A stretch of DNA of 64,000 nt, taken from positions 780,001 through 844,000 of the forward strand of contig NZ_CP150166.1 in assembly GCF_037963765.1 (NCBI RefSeq), read 5' to 3'. The notes under the pieces were generated by a model. It saw only the letters and a list, made by a program, of their open reading frames with translations, was not told where the DNA came from and searched no databases. Origin of the DNA: Sporosarcina sp. FSL W8-0480 (GTDB lineage: Bacteria; Bacillota; Bacilli; Bacillales_A; Planococcaceae). Below, one piece after another: positions 35,525 to 45,113 of the stretch. Both the position numbers and the translations under genes were made by a program. The stretch's first letter is position 1; each line of letters opens with the position of its first letter.

Positions 35525-35538
35525 AAGGTTAGTTTAAA

Positions 35539-35739
35539 TTAGTTTTTTTCAACGTTAGTTGCTTGAAGTCCACGTTGACCTTGTTCGATTTCGAAAGTCA
35601 CGTCTTGGCCTTCTTCAAGAGTTTTGAATCCGTCGCCTTGGATAGCGGAGAAGTGTACGAATACATCGTCGCCATCTTCACGTTCGATGAAGCCATAACC
35701 TTTTTCTGCGTTAAACCATTTTACTTTACCATGTTCCAT
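35539..35739 (-). CDS. Cold-shock protein, CspA/CspB family
   Basis: A 66-aa single-stranded nucleic-acid chaperone. It has [16 protein letters not shown] (RNP-1) and [14 protein letters not shown] (RNP-2), the usual OB-fold length, and an acidic surface. The start at 35739 follows GGAGG by 8 nt. A promoter at 35852-35880 implies a leader of about 105 nt, as is common for cold-shock genes, where the leader folds to control translation. Its own terminator separates it from the large repeat array. Confidence 0.95.
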   Translation of the reverse strand: MEHGKVKWFNAEKGYGFIEREDGDDVFVHFSAIQGDGFKTLEEGQDVTFEIEQGQRGLQATNVEKN

Positions 35740-35851
35740 GTTTGTTTCCTCCTTGTGTGCTGTGCACACATTGTGTTACTATCCTTGCTCAAGTCTTGAA
35801 GCGGTCAAGCATTTCTGTGACCATCACGTCGAACAAAAATAATTCTCCTTT

Positions 35852-35880
35852 ATCATAACAGAGGTTTTTAGGCAATGCAA
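35852..35880 (-). promoter_or_regulatory. Promoter of the cold-shock gene
   Basis: On the minus strand TTGCAT and TATGAT are separated by 17 nt; start near 35845. Confidence 0.55.
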
Positions 35881-35895
35881 GTGAAATTATCTCAT

Positions 35896-36894
35896 TTAAA
35901 AGAACAAGTTCAAAATTTGGTATACAATTGCTGCCAATGCCGCAGAGATTGGTAATGTGATAATCCATGTCATGACGATTTTCTTTGCGACTCCCCATTT
36001 AACGCCTTTGACACGTTGCGCAGATCCAACCCCCATGATGGAAGAGGAGATGACATGCGTCGTACTAACCGGTAAATGGATGAGCGTTGCACCAAAAATG
36101 ATGATAGCGGAGTTCAAGTCGGCTGCAATCCCGTTGACAGGACGGATTTTCATGATCTTACCGCCGACTGTCTTAATAATTTTATAACCGCCTATTGATG
36201 TACCAAGACCCATGGCAGTAGCTGCGGCAATACGCACCCACAATTGGATGTCATCGCCTGTTTGTAAATTAGCTGCAATTAGTGCCATCGTAATAATACC
36301 CATTGCTTTTTGGGCATCATTCGTTCCGTGAGTAAACGACTGCAATGCAGCAGTTCCAATTTGCATGTAACGAATCCGTTTATTCGCCTTGAAAAGATTT
36401 CGGTTCTTCAATAAAATCTTGAAAAGCCACATGAAAAGAAATCCTCCCGCGATGGCGATGAACGGGGAAAGGATTAGTGCTTGCATGATTTTGAGGAACC
36501 CACCGTAATTTAAAATGCCGAATCCAGCGGCAGATATGGCTGCACCAGTAATTGAACCGATCAAGGCATGGGATGAGCTCGAAGGAATGCCGTAATACCA
36601 AGTGATCAAGTTCCATGCGATTGCTGCAATAAGGGCCGCTAAAATGACAACAGAGCCTTTTTCCAGCATAAACGGGTCGACAATATCCTTGGAAATCGTC
36701 TTCGCGACTCCAGTGAACGTCAATGCACCAATGAAATTCATGACTGCCGCCATGTAAACAGCGGTACGCGGCTTTAATGCCCGTGTTGATACTGAAGTTG
36801 CGATCGCATTGGCTGTATCATGAAATCCATTAATGAAATCAAATGCCAAGGCAAAAACAACGACTGCTATGGTAAGTACTAATACAATTTCCAT
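35896..36894 (-). CDS. pit: Low-affinity inorganic phosphate transporter (PiT family)
   Basis: A 332-aa transporter with about ten membrane segments in two repeats. Each repeat bears the PiT signature: FDFINGFHDTANAIATSVST near the N-terminus and TALQSFTHGTNDAQKAMGII in the second half. It imports metal-phosphate with protons. It lies 11 nt downstream of the DUF47/PhoU-like gene, the usual partner. Confidence 0.92.
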   Translation of the reverse strand: MEIVLVLTIAVVVFALAFDFINGFHDTANAIATSVSTRALKPRTAVYMAAVMNFIGALTFTGVAKTISKDIVDPFMLEKGSVVILAALIAAIAWNLITWYYGIPSSSSHALIGSITGAAISAAGFGILNYGGFLKIMQALILSPFIAIAGGFLFMWLFKILLKNRNLFKANKRIRYMQIGTAALQSFTHGTNDAQKAMGIITMALIAANLQTGDDIQLWVRIAAATAMGLGTSIGGYKIIKTVGGKIMKIRPVNGIAADLNSAIIIFGATLIHLPVSTTHVISSSIMGVGSAQRVKGVKWGVAKKIVMTWIITLPISAALAAIVYQILNLFF

Positions 36895-36905
36895 ATCCGT
36901 ACCCC

Positions 36906-37526
36906 TTACGCGTTGCGCATGATGATGGTTTCGATTGTATTAGCAACATCTTGACAATGATCAGCGATATCCTCTAACAACTCATAAATATCCTTAAATT
37001 GAATAATACGAATTGGGTCTTTTTCACGCAGGAATAGTTGCTTAATCGATGTACGTAGCACCTCATCGCAAATTCGTTCATATTCTTTGATCAAAACAGC
37101 GTGGTCGCGCATTTGAACAAGTTTTTTTCTTGATAAAAGCTCCATCGCTTTCACGATTTCATCGGAGCTTTTAACGATGTTGATCATGAACTTTTGGACA
37201 TACTCATCAATTTCTGTAAGTGAGAACATCTCAAGGTTTGCAGAGAAATGTTCGATGCCATCCAAAATGTCATCCATTTTAATAGCAAGTTGCAAAATAT
37301 CCTCACGCTCAATCGGTGTCATGAACGATGTATTAAGTTTTGCAATTAGATCATGAATCATATCATCGCCGTCGGTTTCATATTCTTTAAGCTTGATGCT
37401 TACTTCTTTCAAGTCACCAACGGACGTCACTTTAAAGTCATTTGCATAATGCATCGCTTTTTGTACATGCTCAGCAATCTCTAAAAGAGCTGCGAAAAAA
37501 GGATCAGTTTTACGTGGACTAAACAT
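36906..37526 (-). CDS. DUF47 family PhoU-like regulator of Pit transporter
   Basis: A 206-aa all-helical PhoU-like protein (TIGR00153 type) beginning MFSPRKTDPFFAALLEIAEH. Mid-protein acidic motifs KEYETDGDDMIHDLI and KEYERICDEVLR are the metal-binding ExxxD-type signatures of PhoU folds. It is encoded directly before the Pit permease and probably modulates its activity. The start at 37526 follows GGAGG by 7 nt; the longer open frame has no site. Confidence 0.9.
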   Translation of the reverse strand: MFSPRKTDPFFAALLEIAEHVQKAMHYANDFKVTSVGDLKEVSIKLKEYETDGDDMIHDLIAKLNTSFMTPIEREDILQLAIKMDDILDGIEHFSANLEMFSLTEIDEYVQKFMINIVKSSDEIVKAMELLSRKKLVQMRDHAVLIKEYERICDEVLRTSIKQLFLREKDPIRIIQFKDIYELLEDIADHCQDVANTIETIIMRNA

Positions 37527-37706
37527 CTTTAAGCCTCCATCCGTTACCGGAATCATTTTTTGTATTACTATATCATAACAAAACTCATTTAAACTAGTAC
37601 AAATAAACGTATTTTTATTGTGAAAAAGTGACAAATTTATTTCAATTCCATGTTTGAATAGTTAAGATTCTTTTCTTGGTAAATAAATATTATTTAAAGG
37701 AATATT

Positions 37707-37732
37707 GAAACTTCATCGTCCTTCATCCGTAT
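37707..37732 (+). promoter_or_regulatory. SigW-type ECF promoter of nfeD-floT
   Basis: TGAAAC (37707-37712) and CGTA (37729-37732) are separated by exactly 16 nt, the SigW consensus. The same operon is SigW-dependent in B. subtilis. Confidence 0.8.
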
Positions 37733-37771
37733 ATATAGTAGAATTCAACTAGGAGTTGGGGAGGTGAGAGA

Positions 37772-38305
37772 ATGGAATTGTTCGGAATGCCGGTTATTAA
37801 TGTCTATTTGACCGTGTTGATCATTGCGGGCCTCGCAACTGTTTTATATCTGTTCTTTAGTGACATTTCGGAAGGTATCGGTGAAGCAAGCCCGATTTTG
37901 GATCCAGCTGTTATCCTTGCCTTCATATCATTTACATCTGCAGTCGGCTATATATTGGAATTGATGACAAATTGGAATCACTTGCTTATTTTACTTATAG
38001 CACTAGCGACGGCGACCGTATTGGATTTCCTTCTATACTTTTTCGTACTCCTTCCATTGAAGTCTGCGGAAGTTTCGCTTGCCTATACAGATGAATCACT
38101 CACCGGTCAGGTGGGCAAAGTTATTGTTCCGGTTCCAGTCGATGGTTTTGGAGAAATTGTTATCGAATCAGTCAACGGCATCATTTCAAAAAGGGCCGCT
38201 GGATATGAAAACCAACCGATCGACTATGGAAAAGAGGTTTTAATCATTGAAGTGAAGGAAGGAACATTTATCGTTAAAGAGTATGAGCCTTTTCGCTTCA
38301 AGTGA
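37772..38305 (+). CDS. NfeD-family membrane protein (YuaF)
   Basis: A 177-aa protein with three membrane segments (about residues 8-28, 45-62 and 70-92) and a C-terminal OB-fold domain (about 105-177). YuaF-type NfeD proteins work with flotillins in membrane microdomains and in the response to cell-envelope stress. It starts after GGGGAGGTG and lies 27 nt before floT. A consensus SigW promoter precedes it. Confidence 0.87.
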   Translation: MELFGMPVINVYLTVLIIAGLATVLYLFFSDISEGIGEASPILDPAVILAFISFTSAVGYILELMTNWNHLLILLIALATATVLDFLLYFFVLLPLKSAEVSLAYTDESLTGQVGKVIVPVPVDGFGEIVIESVNGIISKRAAGYENQPIDYGKEVLIIEVKEGTFIVKEYEPFRFK

Positions 38306-38332
38306 AACAATAAATTTTAAGGGGGAATCAAA

Positions 38333-39877
38333 ATGCCGGAAATTACAGGTTTGTTAATTGTCATTGGAATTGTAGTCTTCATCTTGCTTGCTGTCATACT
38401 CGTCTATATTTCGAAGTATAAGACAGTTGGACCAGATGAGGCGTTGATCGTGACAGGTAGTTACTTAGGTTCGAAGAATGTACATACGGATGACTCGGGC
38501 AACCGTATCAAAATCATCCGTGGTGGAGGAACATTCGTCTTCCCTGTATTCCAACAATCTGAACCACTCAGCTTGCTTTCGAGCAAATTGGAAGTTACGA
38601 CGCCAGAAGTTTACACGGAACAAGGTGTTCCAGTTATGGCAGATGGAACAGCAATCATAAAGATCGGGGGCTCTATTTCAGAAATTGCGACGGCAGCGGA
38701 GCAGTTTTTAGGAAAATCAAAGGCTGACCGGGAAAATGAAGCGAAAGAAGTATTGGAAGGGCATTTGCGTTCTATTTTGGGATCTATGACGGTGGAAGAG
38801 ATTTATAAAAACCGTGATAAATTCTCCCAAGAAGTGCAACGTGTCGCTTCACAGGACCTTGCTAAAATGGGGCTTGTGATTGTTTCCTTTACGATTAAGG
38901 ATGTCCGTGATAAAAATGGATATTTGGATTCGCTTGGTAAACCGCGCATCGCGCAAGTGAAACGGGATGCGGATATTGCAACGGTAGAGGCTGAGAAAGA
39001 AACGCGTATTAAAAACGCCGAGGCTTCGAAGGAAGCGCAAAAGGCGGAAATCGAGCGGGCGACAGAAATCGCCGAAGCTGAAAAGGAAAATCAGTTGAAA
39101 GTCGCTGAATATCGCCGTGAGCAAGATATTGCAAAAGCGCGCGCCGACCAAGCGTATGAGCTGGAATCCGCACGTGCTAAGCAGGAAGTTACGGAGCAGG
39201 AGATGCAAGTGCGCATCATCGAGCGTCAAAAGCAGATTGAATTGGAAGAGAAAGAGATTCTACGCCGTGAAAAGCAATACGATTCCGAAGTTAAGAAGAA
39301 GGCAGACGCGGACCGTTATGCTATCGAGCAAAACGCAGCGGCAGAAAAGTCACGTCAAATGGCAGAAGCGGAAGCGGAGAAATACCGCATTGAAGCACGC
39401 GCAGCTGCTGAAGCTGAAAAAATTCGACTCGACGGATTGGCGAAAGCCGATTCCCAGCGTGCGCAAGGTGAATCGGAAGCAGAAATCATCCGCTTGAAAG
39501 GTCTTGCTGAAGCGGAAGCAAAACGTAAAATTGCTGAAGCATTTGAACAATATGGCCAGGCAGCTGTGCTTGACATGATTGTCCGAATGATTCCTGAGTA
39601 TGCCAAGCAAGTGGCAAGTCCGCTTTCGAATATCGACAAGATTACTGTTGTCGATACGGGTGGCGGGGAAGGCGGCGGTGCCAATAAAGTAACATCGTAC
39701 GCTACTAATTTGATGTCCACTTTACAAGAATCGTTGAAAGCTTCATCGGGCATTGATGTGAAGGAAATGATGGAAAGTTATGTTGGAAAGAATAATCTAC
39801 GGCCAAGCATCGATCATTTGACAGAAGAAATCCGCTCGTCAAAACCAGTGGCTGTCAAACCTTCAGAAGAGGAATAA
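38333..39877 (+). CDS. floT: Flotillin
   Basis: A 514-aa membrane-associated scaffold protein. An N-terminal hydrophobic hairpin (about residues 5-27) is followed by an SPFH/PHB domain (to about 200) and a long coiled coil rich in Glu-Ala and Lys-Ala repeats (about 215-400). The C-terminal region contains AEAFEQYGQAAVLDMIVRMIPEYA, typical of flotillins. It organises fluid membrane regions and is partnered with YuaF/NfeD. GGGGG precedes the start. A terminator follows. Confidence 0.95.
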   Translation: MPEITGLLIVIGIVVFILLAVILVYISKYKTVGPDEALIVTGSYLGSKNVHTDDSGNRIKIIRGGGTFVFPVFQQSEPLSLLSSKLEVTTPEVYTEQGVPVMADGTAIIKIGGSISEIATAAEQFLGKSKADRENEAKEVLEGHLRSILGSMTVEEIYKNRDKFSQEVQRVASQDLAKMGLVIVSFTIKDVRDKNGYLDSLGKPRIAQVKRDADIATVEAEKETRIKNAEASKEAQKAEIERATEIAEAEKENQLKVAEYRREQDIAKARADQAYELESARAKQEVTEQEMQVRIIERQKQIELEEKEILRREKQYDSEVKKKADADRYAIEQNAAAEKSRQMAEAEAEKYRIEARAAAEAEKIRLDGLAKADSQRAQGESEAEIIRLKGLAEAEAKRKIAEAFEQYGQAAVLDMIVRMIPEYAKQVASPLSNIDKITVVDTGGGEGGGANKVTSYATNLMSTLQESLKASSGIDVKEMMESYVGKNNLRPSIDHLTEEIRSSKPVAVKPSEEE

Positions 39878-39890
39878 TGTTTGAATCGAA

Positions 39891-39927
39891 ATAATCCAGT
39901 CCGCATGTATTGGGGCTGGATTATTTT
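39891..39927 (+). terminator. Rho-independent terminator
   Basis: AATCCAG.CC pairs with GG.CTGGATT, followed by ATTTT. Confidence 0.75.
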
Positions 39928-40018
39928 GTAATTAATAAATAGATAGATTTCTCTGTCAATAAACGCTATAATTGTAGATAATAATAGAAAAAAGTCGGAA
40001 CCTACACGGAGGACACAT

Positions 40019-40948
40019 ATGGAAACAAATCCAAACCGTACGTATCGGAAAAGTTCGGATGGTCAATTTCCAGTAATACAAATGGCCTCTGGACAGATAG
40101 CACTATTGGGGCGATGGAATGGCTTGGCAGAGGCACTTTTTTCGTTGAATGAAAATGGTTCCTTCTGCGCTCAGTACAATACAGATAATACAATTGTGGA
40201 AACGTATACATTGTTGCATGGTGAAGTTGAAATCGAGCATGTAGGTGAAAGAAGGAAGATGGGAATCGGCGAAACAATTGATGCGTCAGCATTTGAAAAG
40301 GTTGTGACATTCTATGCCTTGTCCAACGCTGAAATCGTCATGAAAATGGACGCGGATTTCTATGAACAACTGTTTTTTGAAACAAAGACGCTGCAAGTTG
40401 AAATGGATGCGGTTGCTCAAGTGGACGGCTATACATATCACCATTGTGAGCGAATCAGGCAATATGCAATCGAAGTTTGGAAGCGGATGGACCAACCGAA
40501 GGACAGGCTTAAATTGTTGCGATGGGGTTCCTATTTCCACGATATCGGCAAACTTGCAATCCCCCATGAGATCTTGAATAAACCCGGAAAACTCACGCTC
40601 GATGAATGGGAGATAATGATGACACATTCCTCAATCGGCGCCAACATCATGCGTGCCCATCCTGTCGAATGGTTGAAGGATGCCGCATTCATCGTAGAGC
40701 AGCATCATGAAAAGTATGACGGCACAGGCTACCCATATGGGCTAAAAGGGGATGAAATCTCCATTGAGGCGGCAATTGTTGCAGTTGTCGATGCCTATGA
40801 CGCCATGACTACAGAGCGGGCTTATAAGCAAGCAATCTCCATAGAAGAGGCAATATCTGAATTGAAAAAAGGTAAAGGGACTCAGTTCCACCCCGATGTT
40901 GTTGATCACTTTATCGAAATGCTTGGCGTAAAAGTGACTTATGTCTAA
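40019..40948 (+). CDS. Cupin-like/HD-GYP phosphodiesterase
   Basis: A 309-aa protein. Residues ~20-120 look like a cupin-type beta barrel (YTLLHGEVEIEHVGERRKMGIGETID). Residues ~140-300 are an HD-GYP domain with GSYFHDIGKLAIP (HD pair) and HHEKYDGTGYP (the GYP loop), then DAYDAMTTERAYK. HD-GYP enzymes hydrolyse cyclic di-GMP or related dinucleotides; the barrel may sense a ligand. GGAGGAC precedes the ATG, and TATAAT at 39967-39972 is a promoter candidate with a weak -35. No c-di-GMP partner is adjacent. Confidence 0.85.
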   Translation: METNPNRTYRKSSDGQFPVIQMASGQIALLGRWNGLAEALFSLNENGSFCAQYNTDNTIVETYTLLHGEVEIEHVGERRKMGIGETIDASAFEKVVTFYALSNAEIVMKMDADFYEQLFFETKTLQVEMDAVAQVDGYTYHHCERIRQYAIEVWKRMDQPKDRLKLLRWGSYFHDIGKLAIPHEILNKPGKLTLDEWEIMMTHSSIGANIMRAHPVEWLKDAAFIVEQHHEKYDGTGYPYGLKGDEISIEAAIVAVVDAYDAMTTERAYKQAISIEEAISELKKGKGTQFHPDVVDHFIEMLGVKVTYV

Positions 40949-40977
40949 TCGACGGTCTAAAATAGCAAGTTTTGAAC

Positions 40978-41003
40978 AAGACTCGGGAATCCGGGTCTTT
41001 TCA
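40978..41003 (+). terminator. Rho-independent terminator
   Basis: AAGACTCGG pairs with CCGGGTCTT (one G-U) around GAAT, then TTTC. Confidence 0.65.
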
Positions 41004-41077
41004 TTTTATTTACACTCGAAAAAGGTGCATGATAGTGGATGAGGTTAAATTATTCATTTGTGAAAGGCGGAGGGAAT

Positions 41078-42460
41078 ATGAACTACCGTATTGAGCATGA
41101 CACATTTGGAGAAATACAAGTACCTGCAGACAAGTTGTGGGGCGCACAAACACAGCGTAGTAAACAGAATTTCAAAATTGGCGGGGAACGTATTCCGTTG
41201 GGCGTCATTCAAGCATTTGCCCATTTAAAGAAATCCGCGGCAATTGCGAGCAACTCTTTTGGTAACCTTTCAGATGCAAAAACGAAAGCGATTGTTGCTG
41301 CCGCTGAAGAAGTAATTGAAGGCAAATGGGATGATCATTTCCCGCTTGTCGTCTGGCAAACAGGTAGCGGTACTCAATCGAATATGAATATGAACGAAGT
41401 ATTGGCAAACCGCGGCAATCAGCTGCTTGAAGAGTGGGGTGAGGCTGAACGCTTACATCCGAACGACGATGTAAATAAATCACAAAGCTCCAATGATACA
41501 TTCCCGACAGCTTTACATGTCGCTGGGGTAATTGAAGTGGAGCGTGAATTACTGCCGTCGCTTCAGGAATTGAAAAAGACTTTCCAAGATAAATCCGATG
41601 AATTCATGGATATCATCAAGATAGGACGGACGCATCTTCAAGACGCAACGCCGCTTACATTAGGACAGGAAATCAGCGGTTGGCACAGGATGCTTGAAAA
41701 GACGGAAAAAATGTTGAACGAAAGCGTACAATCGATGAAAGAATTAGCCATCGGTGGTACTGCAGTTGGAACTGGACTCAATGCACCAAAAGGGTTTGGA
41801 GAAAAAGTTGCTGAAGAAATTTCGAAATCAGTTGGTATCCAATTCACATCTGCCGAAAATAAATTCCACTCACTCACAAGCTATGACGAAGTCGTTTATA
41901 CGCATGGGGCGATGAAAGCCCTCGCAGCGGATCTTATGAAGATTGCAAACGATGTCAGATGGCTGGCAAGCGGTCCTCGTTCAGGAATTGGTGAAATCAC
42001 TATTCCGGAAAACGAACCAGGAAGCTCCATCATGCCAGGAAAAGTGAACCCGACACAAAGCGAGGCTTTGACGATGGTTGTGGCACAAGTGTTGGGGAAT
42101 GACGCGACAATTGGATTTGCTGCGAGTCAAGGGAATTTTGAACTGAACGTTTTCAAACCGGTTATTATATATAACTTCCTCCAATCCGCGAAACTACTTG
42201 CAGATGGCATGCGTAGCTTCAATGAAAATTGTGCAGTCGGAATTGAACCGAATCGTGAGGAGATTGACAATAAAGTTAAGAACTCACTAATGCTTGTGAC
42301 AGCATTGAATCCGCATATCGGTTATGAAAATGCTGCAAAAATCGCGAAAACGGCGCATAAAGAAGGAACGACACTGAAAGAAGCTGCACTTAAAACTGGT
42401 TTACTGACGGAAGAACAGTTTGATGAGTATGTCGATCCTTCCAAAATGATTGGACGATAA
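41078..42460 (+). CDS. fumC: Fumarate hydratase, class II
   Basis: A 460-aa TCA-cycle enzyme interconverting fumarate and malate, a homotetramer without Fe-S. Signatures: [29 protein letters not shown], the [16 protein letters not shown] catalytic His region and the flexible [13 protein letters not shown] loop with the catalytic Ser. The ATG at 41078 follows AAGGCGGAGGG; the longer frame has no site. The HIT gene begins 4 nt after its stop and may be co-transcribed. Confidence 0.96.
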   Translation: MNYRIEHDTFGEIQVPADKLWGAQTQRSKQNFKIGGERIPLGVIQAFAHLKKSAAIASNSFGNLSDAKTKAIVAAAEEVIEGKWDDHFPLVVWQTGSGTQSNMNMNEVLANRGNQLLEEWGEAERLHPNDDVNKSQSSNDTFPTALHVAGVIEVERELLPSLQELKKTFQDKSDEFMDIIKIGRTHLQDATPLTLGQEISGWHRMLEKTEKMLNESVQSMKELAIGGTAVGTGLNAPKGFGEKVAEEISKSVGIQFTSAENKFHSLTSYDEVVYTHGAMKALAADLMKIANDVRWLASGPRSGIGEITIPENEPGSSIMPGKVNPTQSEALTMVVAQVLGNDATIGFAASQGNFELNVFKPVIIYNFLQSAKLLADGMRSFNENCAVGIEPNREEIDNKVKNSLMLVTALNPHIGYENAAKIAKTAHKEGTTLKEAALKTGLLTEEQFDEYVDPSKMIGR

Positions 42461-42463
42461 ACG

Positions 42464-42907
42464 ATGTATGATAACAACTGTCCTTATTGCAATTTGACAG
42501 CTGACCAAGAACAGCAAATCATTTTCGAAACGGAGACATGCGCGTACATCCAAAAGGCTTCCGAACAAATAGTGCTTGAAGGCAGCGGGTTGATTGTACC
42601 GAAGCGACATGCGGTAGATTTGTTTTCATTGACACCTGAAGAGTGGGTAGATACACAGGAGCTGTTGTTGAAGGCGAAAGCCTATTTGGAAGAAAGGTAC
42701 GAGCATGAAGGGTATTCAGTTGGCTGGAATACAGGGGAAGTGGGCGGGCAATCTATTCCGCATGCCCATCTTCATATTATCCCGCGATTTTCAGATGAAC
42801 CACTTGCTGGAAAAGGCATCCGGTATTGGATCAAGCAGAAGGAAAATCTTAGAGGCGCATTGTCTAAACGACCGCTTCGGCATTTCACATTATCCACAAA
42901 ATTGTAA
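42464..42907 (+). CDS. HIT family protein
   Basis: A 147-aa protein with the histidine triad HAHLHIIPRF (about residues 100-109) and the N-terminal CPYC that often holds a structural Zn with a later His. HIT proteins hydrolyse or transfer nucleotidyl groups, for example on Ap4A or adenylated lysine. It lies 4 nt after fumC. No function specific to fumarase is known. Confidence 0.9.
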   Translation: MYDNNCPYCNLTADQEQQIIFETETCAYIQKASEQIVLEGSGLIVPKRHAVDLFSLTPEEWVDTQELLLKAKAYLEERYEHEGYSVGWNTGEVGGQSIPHAHLHIIPRFSDEPLAGKGIRYWIKQKENLRGALSKRPLRHFTLSTKL

Positions 42908-42970
42908 CCCTAATTCGTTTAGTTATCCGCTATGATGAAAGGACAATGACGAATAAAGGAGTAGAAATGA

Positions 42971-43474
42971 ATGATAAAGAAGCTCATGCCTATCATGCTT
43001 ATCTTGACGCTTGTCCTTGCTGCATGCGGAGATAAGGCGCATCACGATGGGGAAAACGGTGAAAATTTGGAAGTTGGTCAAGAAAGGCATCTTCCGAACG
43101 GTGACTTGCAGGAAGCGACTGAGTCGGCAGCTGTATTGCCGAAGTTTCTTGATGGTAAACCGGAAGACCTGCGTCTCGTATACCAAGTGGCTGCATCAGC
43201 TGCTGATGTTTTAGAGTACATGCCATGTTACTGTGGATGCGGTGAAAGCGCGGACCACAGAAATAACTTGAATTGCTTTGTAGATGAAATCCGTAAAGAC
43301 GGTTCCGTTGTCTGGGACGATCATGGTACACGTTGCCTTGTTTGCCTGGAGATTGCGGTTCAATCCGTGCAAATGAAACAAGAGGGTAAATCCATGAAAG
43401 AAATCCGTGAAGTTATTGATGAAATGTACAAAGAAGGTTATGCAGAACCAACAGACACACCGAATCCAGCTTAA
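42971..43474 (+). CDS. PCYCGC-motif lipoprotein
   Basis: A 167-aa lipoprotein (lipobox VLAAC, Cys at about residue 19). The C-terminal half carries the name-giving MPCYCGCGESADHRNNLNC, then a further Cys pair in TRCLVCLEIA, so five to six Cys could bind metal or form disulfides. The family (PF13798) is common in Bacillales and uncharacterised. It would sit on the outer face of the membrane. A terminator follows. Confidence 0.88.
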   Translation: MIKKLMPIMLILTLVLAACGDKAHHDGENGENLEVGQERHLPNGDLQEATESAAVLPKFLDGKPEDLRLVYQVAASAADVLEYMPCYCGCGESADHRNNLNCFVDEIRKDGSVVWDDHGTRCLVCLEIAVQSVQMKQEGKSMKEIREVIDEMYKEGYAEPTDTPNPA

Positions 43475-43480
43475 TTAGAA

Positions 43481-43517
43481 AAAGACAGCGGTCGAATTGA
43501 CTGTTGTCTTTTTTTAT
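43481..43517 (+). terminator. Rho-independent terminator
   Basis: AAAGACA pairs with TGTCTTT and is followed by a T run. Confidence 0.65.
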
Positions 43518-43647
43518 TATGACAAAAACAATATTTTACTTTTCTGAATATGTATATAGGACTTTAAATTTTCTATGAAAGAGCGTATGCTGTGAAATTG
43601 ATAGGATATCCATATTTCGTTCAATGAAATAAAGGAGAATACAAAGA

Positions 43648-44178
43648 ATGACTTTTGAAGGCAATCATAAAGTCCGAAGAAAGATCTATCAAGTGATAGA
43701 TGGGTTGACGGATAAAGAGTTCAATCGAAAACCATTAGAGCATGATTGGTCCCCGAAGCAGATTTTAGAGCATCTTACTTTGATGGAAACATATATAGCT
43801 GCAAAAATAGCAGCAGAGTTGAAAAATAAGCAAAGTCAACGTGCGTCGAAGAAATTAATTGTCCTTTCAGGAAGTTTGATGATGAAAGAGGATCTGCCGG
43901 AAGCGACAAAACCGACAGATGAGTTCAAAACAGTCTTGGAAATGAAAGAGGAACTTCATAACTCCCGCATTTATCTGTTAGATGTGTATGATGGTAGCTG
44001 TAAAGACTTGTTGCGCGAGAAATCTTTCGGGCATCCAAGTCTTGGTTTGATTCCATTGGAACAATGGTTCCCGATTGTTGGCCTGTATGAAAAGTGCCAT
44101 TTGAAGCTGTTAAAGAAGGCAATTGGTGAGTTAAGAATACATGGTCTCGCTTCTGAAATGAATACGGACGCACATTGA
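43648..44178 (+). CDS. DinB family protein
   Basis: A 176-aa four-helix-bundle protein of the DinB superfamily (DinB_2 type). The first His ligand is in QILEHLTLMETYI (about residue 43) and the last in GLYEKCHLKLLKKA; only two of the usual three His are obvious. AAAGGAG precedes the start. It is not closely similar to the other DinB protein at 15.3 kb. Enzymatic role unknown; thiol transferase activity is a possibility. Confidence 0.78.
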   Translation: MTFEGNHKVRRKIYQVIDGLTDKEFNRKPLEHDWSPKQILEHLTLMETYIAAKIAAELKNKQSQRASKKLIVLSGSLMMKEDLPEATKPTDEFKTVLEMKEELHNSRIYLLDVYDGSCKDLLREKSFGHPSLGLIPLEQWFPIVGLYEKCHLKLLKKAIGELRIHGLASEMNTDAH

Positions 44179-44210
44179 AATCCCCACGCCTCATGCATGG
44201 GGATTTTGTT
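44178..44210. terminator. Bidirectional terminator
   Basis: AAATCCCCA pairs perfectly with TGGGGATTT between convergent genes. Confidence 0.75.
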
Positions 44211-44236
44211 TTCTTCATGTACGGTTTTCAATTCAA

Positions 44237-45112
44237 TCAACGAATATAAACATCACTTACTAATAAATCCTCCACAATCTCTGTTGGGATTTCAAATGTC
44301 ACCACACCCATATAGCCCGGTGCAACTTCGTATTTATCGAAAGAAATAACAAGCTTTTGATCATCTGTAATGTAGAAATTCTGATCGGGTCTGATTGTCG
44401 TAAAGCCTTCGCCGAATTCATTCTCCGTAAAATAAGAGATCATCTCATCTGCCGCCATTTGCCGTTCCATTTCGCCTTCGATATAGGCATTGATGGCATC
44501 AATATATGAATCGTTTTTGAAAAGGCTTGGTAATGTAATCAACACATTGTTGACTTTATCGATTGTATCGTATCTCATCGTTGTGGAAGATGAACCCACC
44601 GTATTCACTTGATAGCGCATAATCGATAGGATACGATCATTGTCGGTCAACACTTCAAAACCTGCATCCAAGCCAAGATACCCGCCGCCAGCTTTTTTCA
44701 GTTCGGCAATCTCCCTTTCAAATTGCTCAAACAGTTCCTTGTTCTCAGCCATATATTTATCATTTAATGCAGTTTGCAAGTTCTCGTCTTCAAGGCCATT
44801 AATTCCGGGTGTGGCTAAGTCAGCTTGATATGTTCCTTCATCGACTTTCATTTGTTGAACAGTTAACACTTGGACGATAGACCCTAAAATAGGTACGTTC
44901 ACCATCGTATTTGCGAACGCTGGGCTGACATTAATGCTGCCAACGAAAATTGCAGCGGATGCAGCGACACCGATTATGCTGTTTCTGAAAACAGGACGCT
45001 TTTTTCGTTGTTCCAACTTCGCTTCACGAATGGTGGCATTCACAACTTCATTCAATTCATTAGGAATCTCGGTATTCTCGTAGTCCTTCTTTAATTTATC
45101 CATTTGACTCAT
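44237..45112 (-). CDS. rsiV: Anti-sigma factor, RsiV-like (DUF3298)
   Basis: A 291-aa protein: short cytoplasmic anti-sigma segment, one membrane helix (about residues 45-65) and an extracytoplasmic region with DUF4179/DUF3298-type domains. In B. subtilis RsiV binds lysozyme, is then cleaved by signal peptidase and RasP, and frees SigV. The QVNTVGSSSTTMRYDTIDKV and VVTFEIPTEIVEDLL parts fit DUF3298. The start is 1 nt after the sigma gene stop, with GGGAGGAG upstream, so it is co-expressed with its sigma partner. Confidence 0.85.
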   Translation of the reverse strand: MSQMDKLKKDYENTEIPNELNEVVNATIREAKLEQRKKRPVFRNSIIGVAASAAIFVGSINVSPAFANTMVNVPILGSIVQVLTVQQMKVDEGTYQADLATPGINGLEDENLQTALNDKYMAENKELFEQFEREIAELKKAGGGYLGLDAGFEVLTDNDRILSIMRYQVNTVGSSSTTMRYDTIDKVNNVLITLPSLFKNDSYIDAINAYIEGEMERQMAADEMISYFTENEFGEGFTTIRPDQNFYITDDQKLVISFDKYEVAPGYMGVVTFEIPTEIVEDLLVSDVYIR

Positions 45113-45113
45113 T

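Noticed and set aside
34501-35532. Three long overlapping open frames (343, 337 and 223 aa) on the plus strand
   Set aside because: They are the three readings of a 41-bp stop-free repeat; no ribosome site, no domain, and all three frames are open at once.
35789-35836. A 15-codon TTG-started upstream frame with AAAGGAG in the cold-shock leader
   Set aside because: The predicted transcription start (about 35845) falls at the end of that ribosome site, so the mRNA would lack it.
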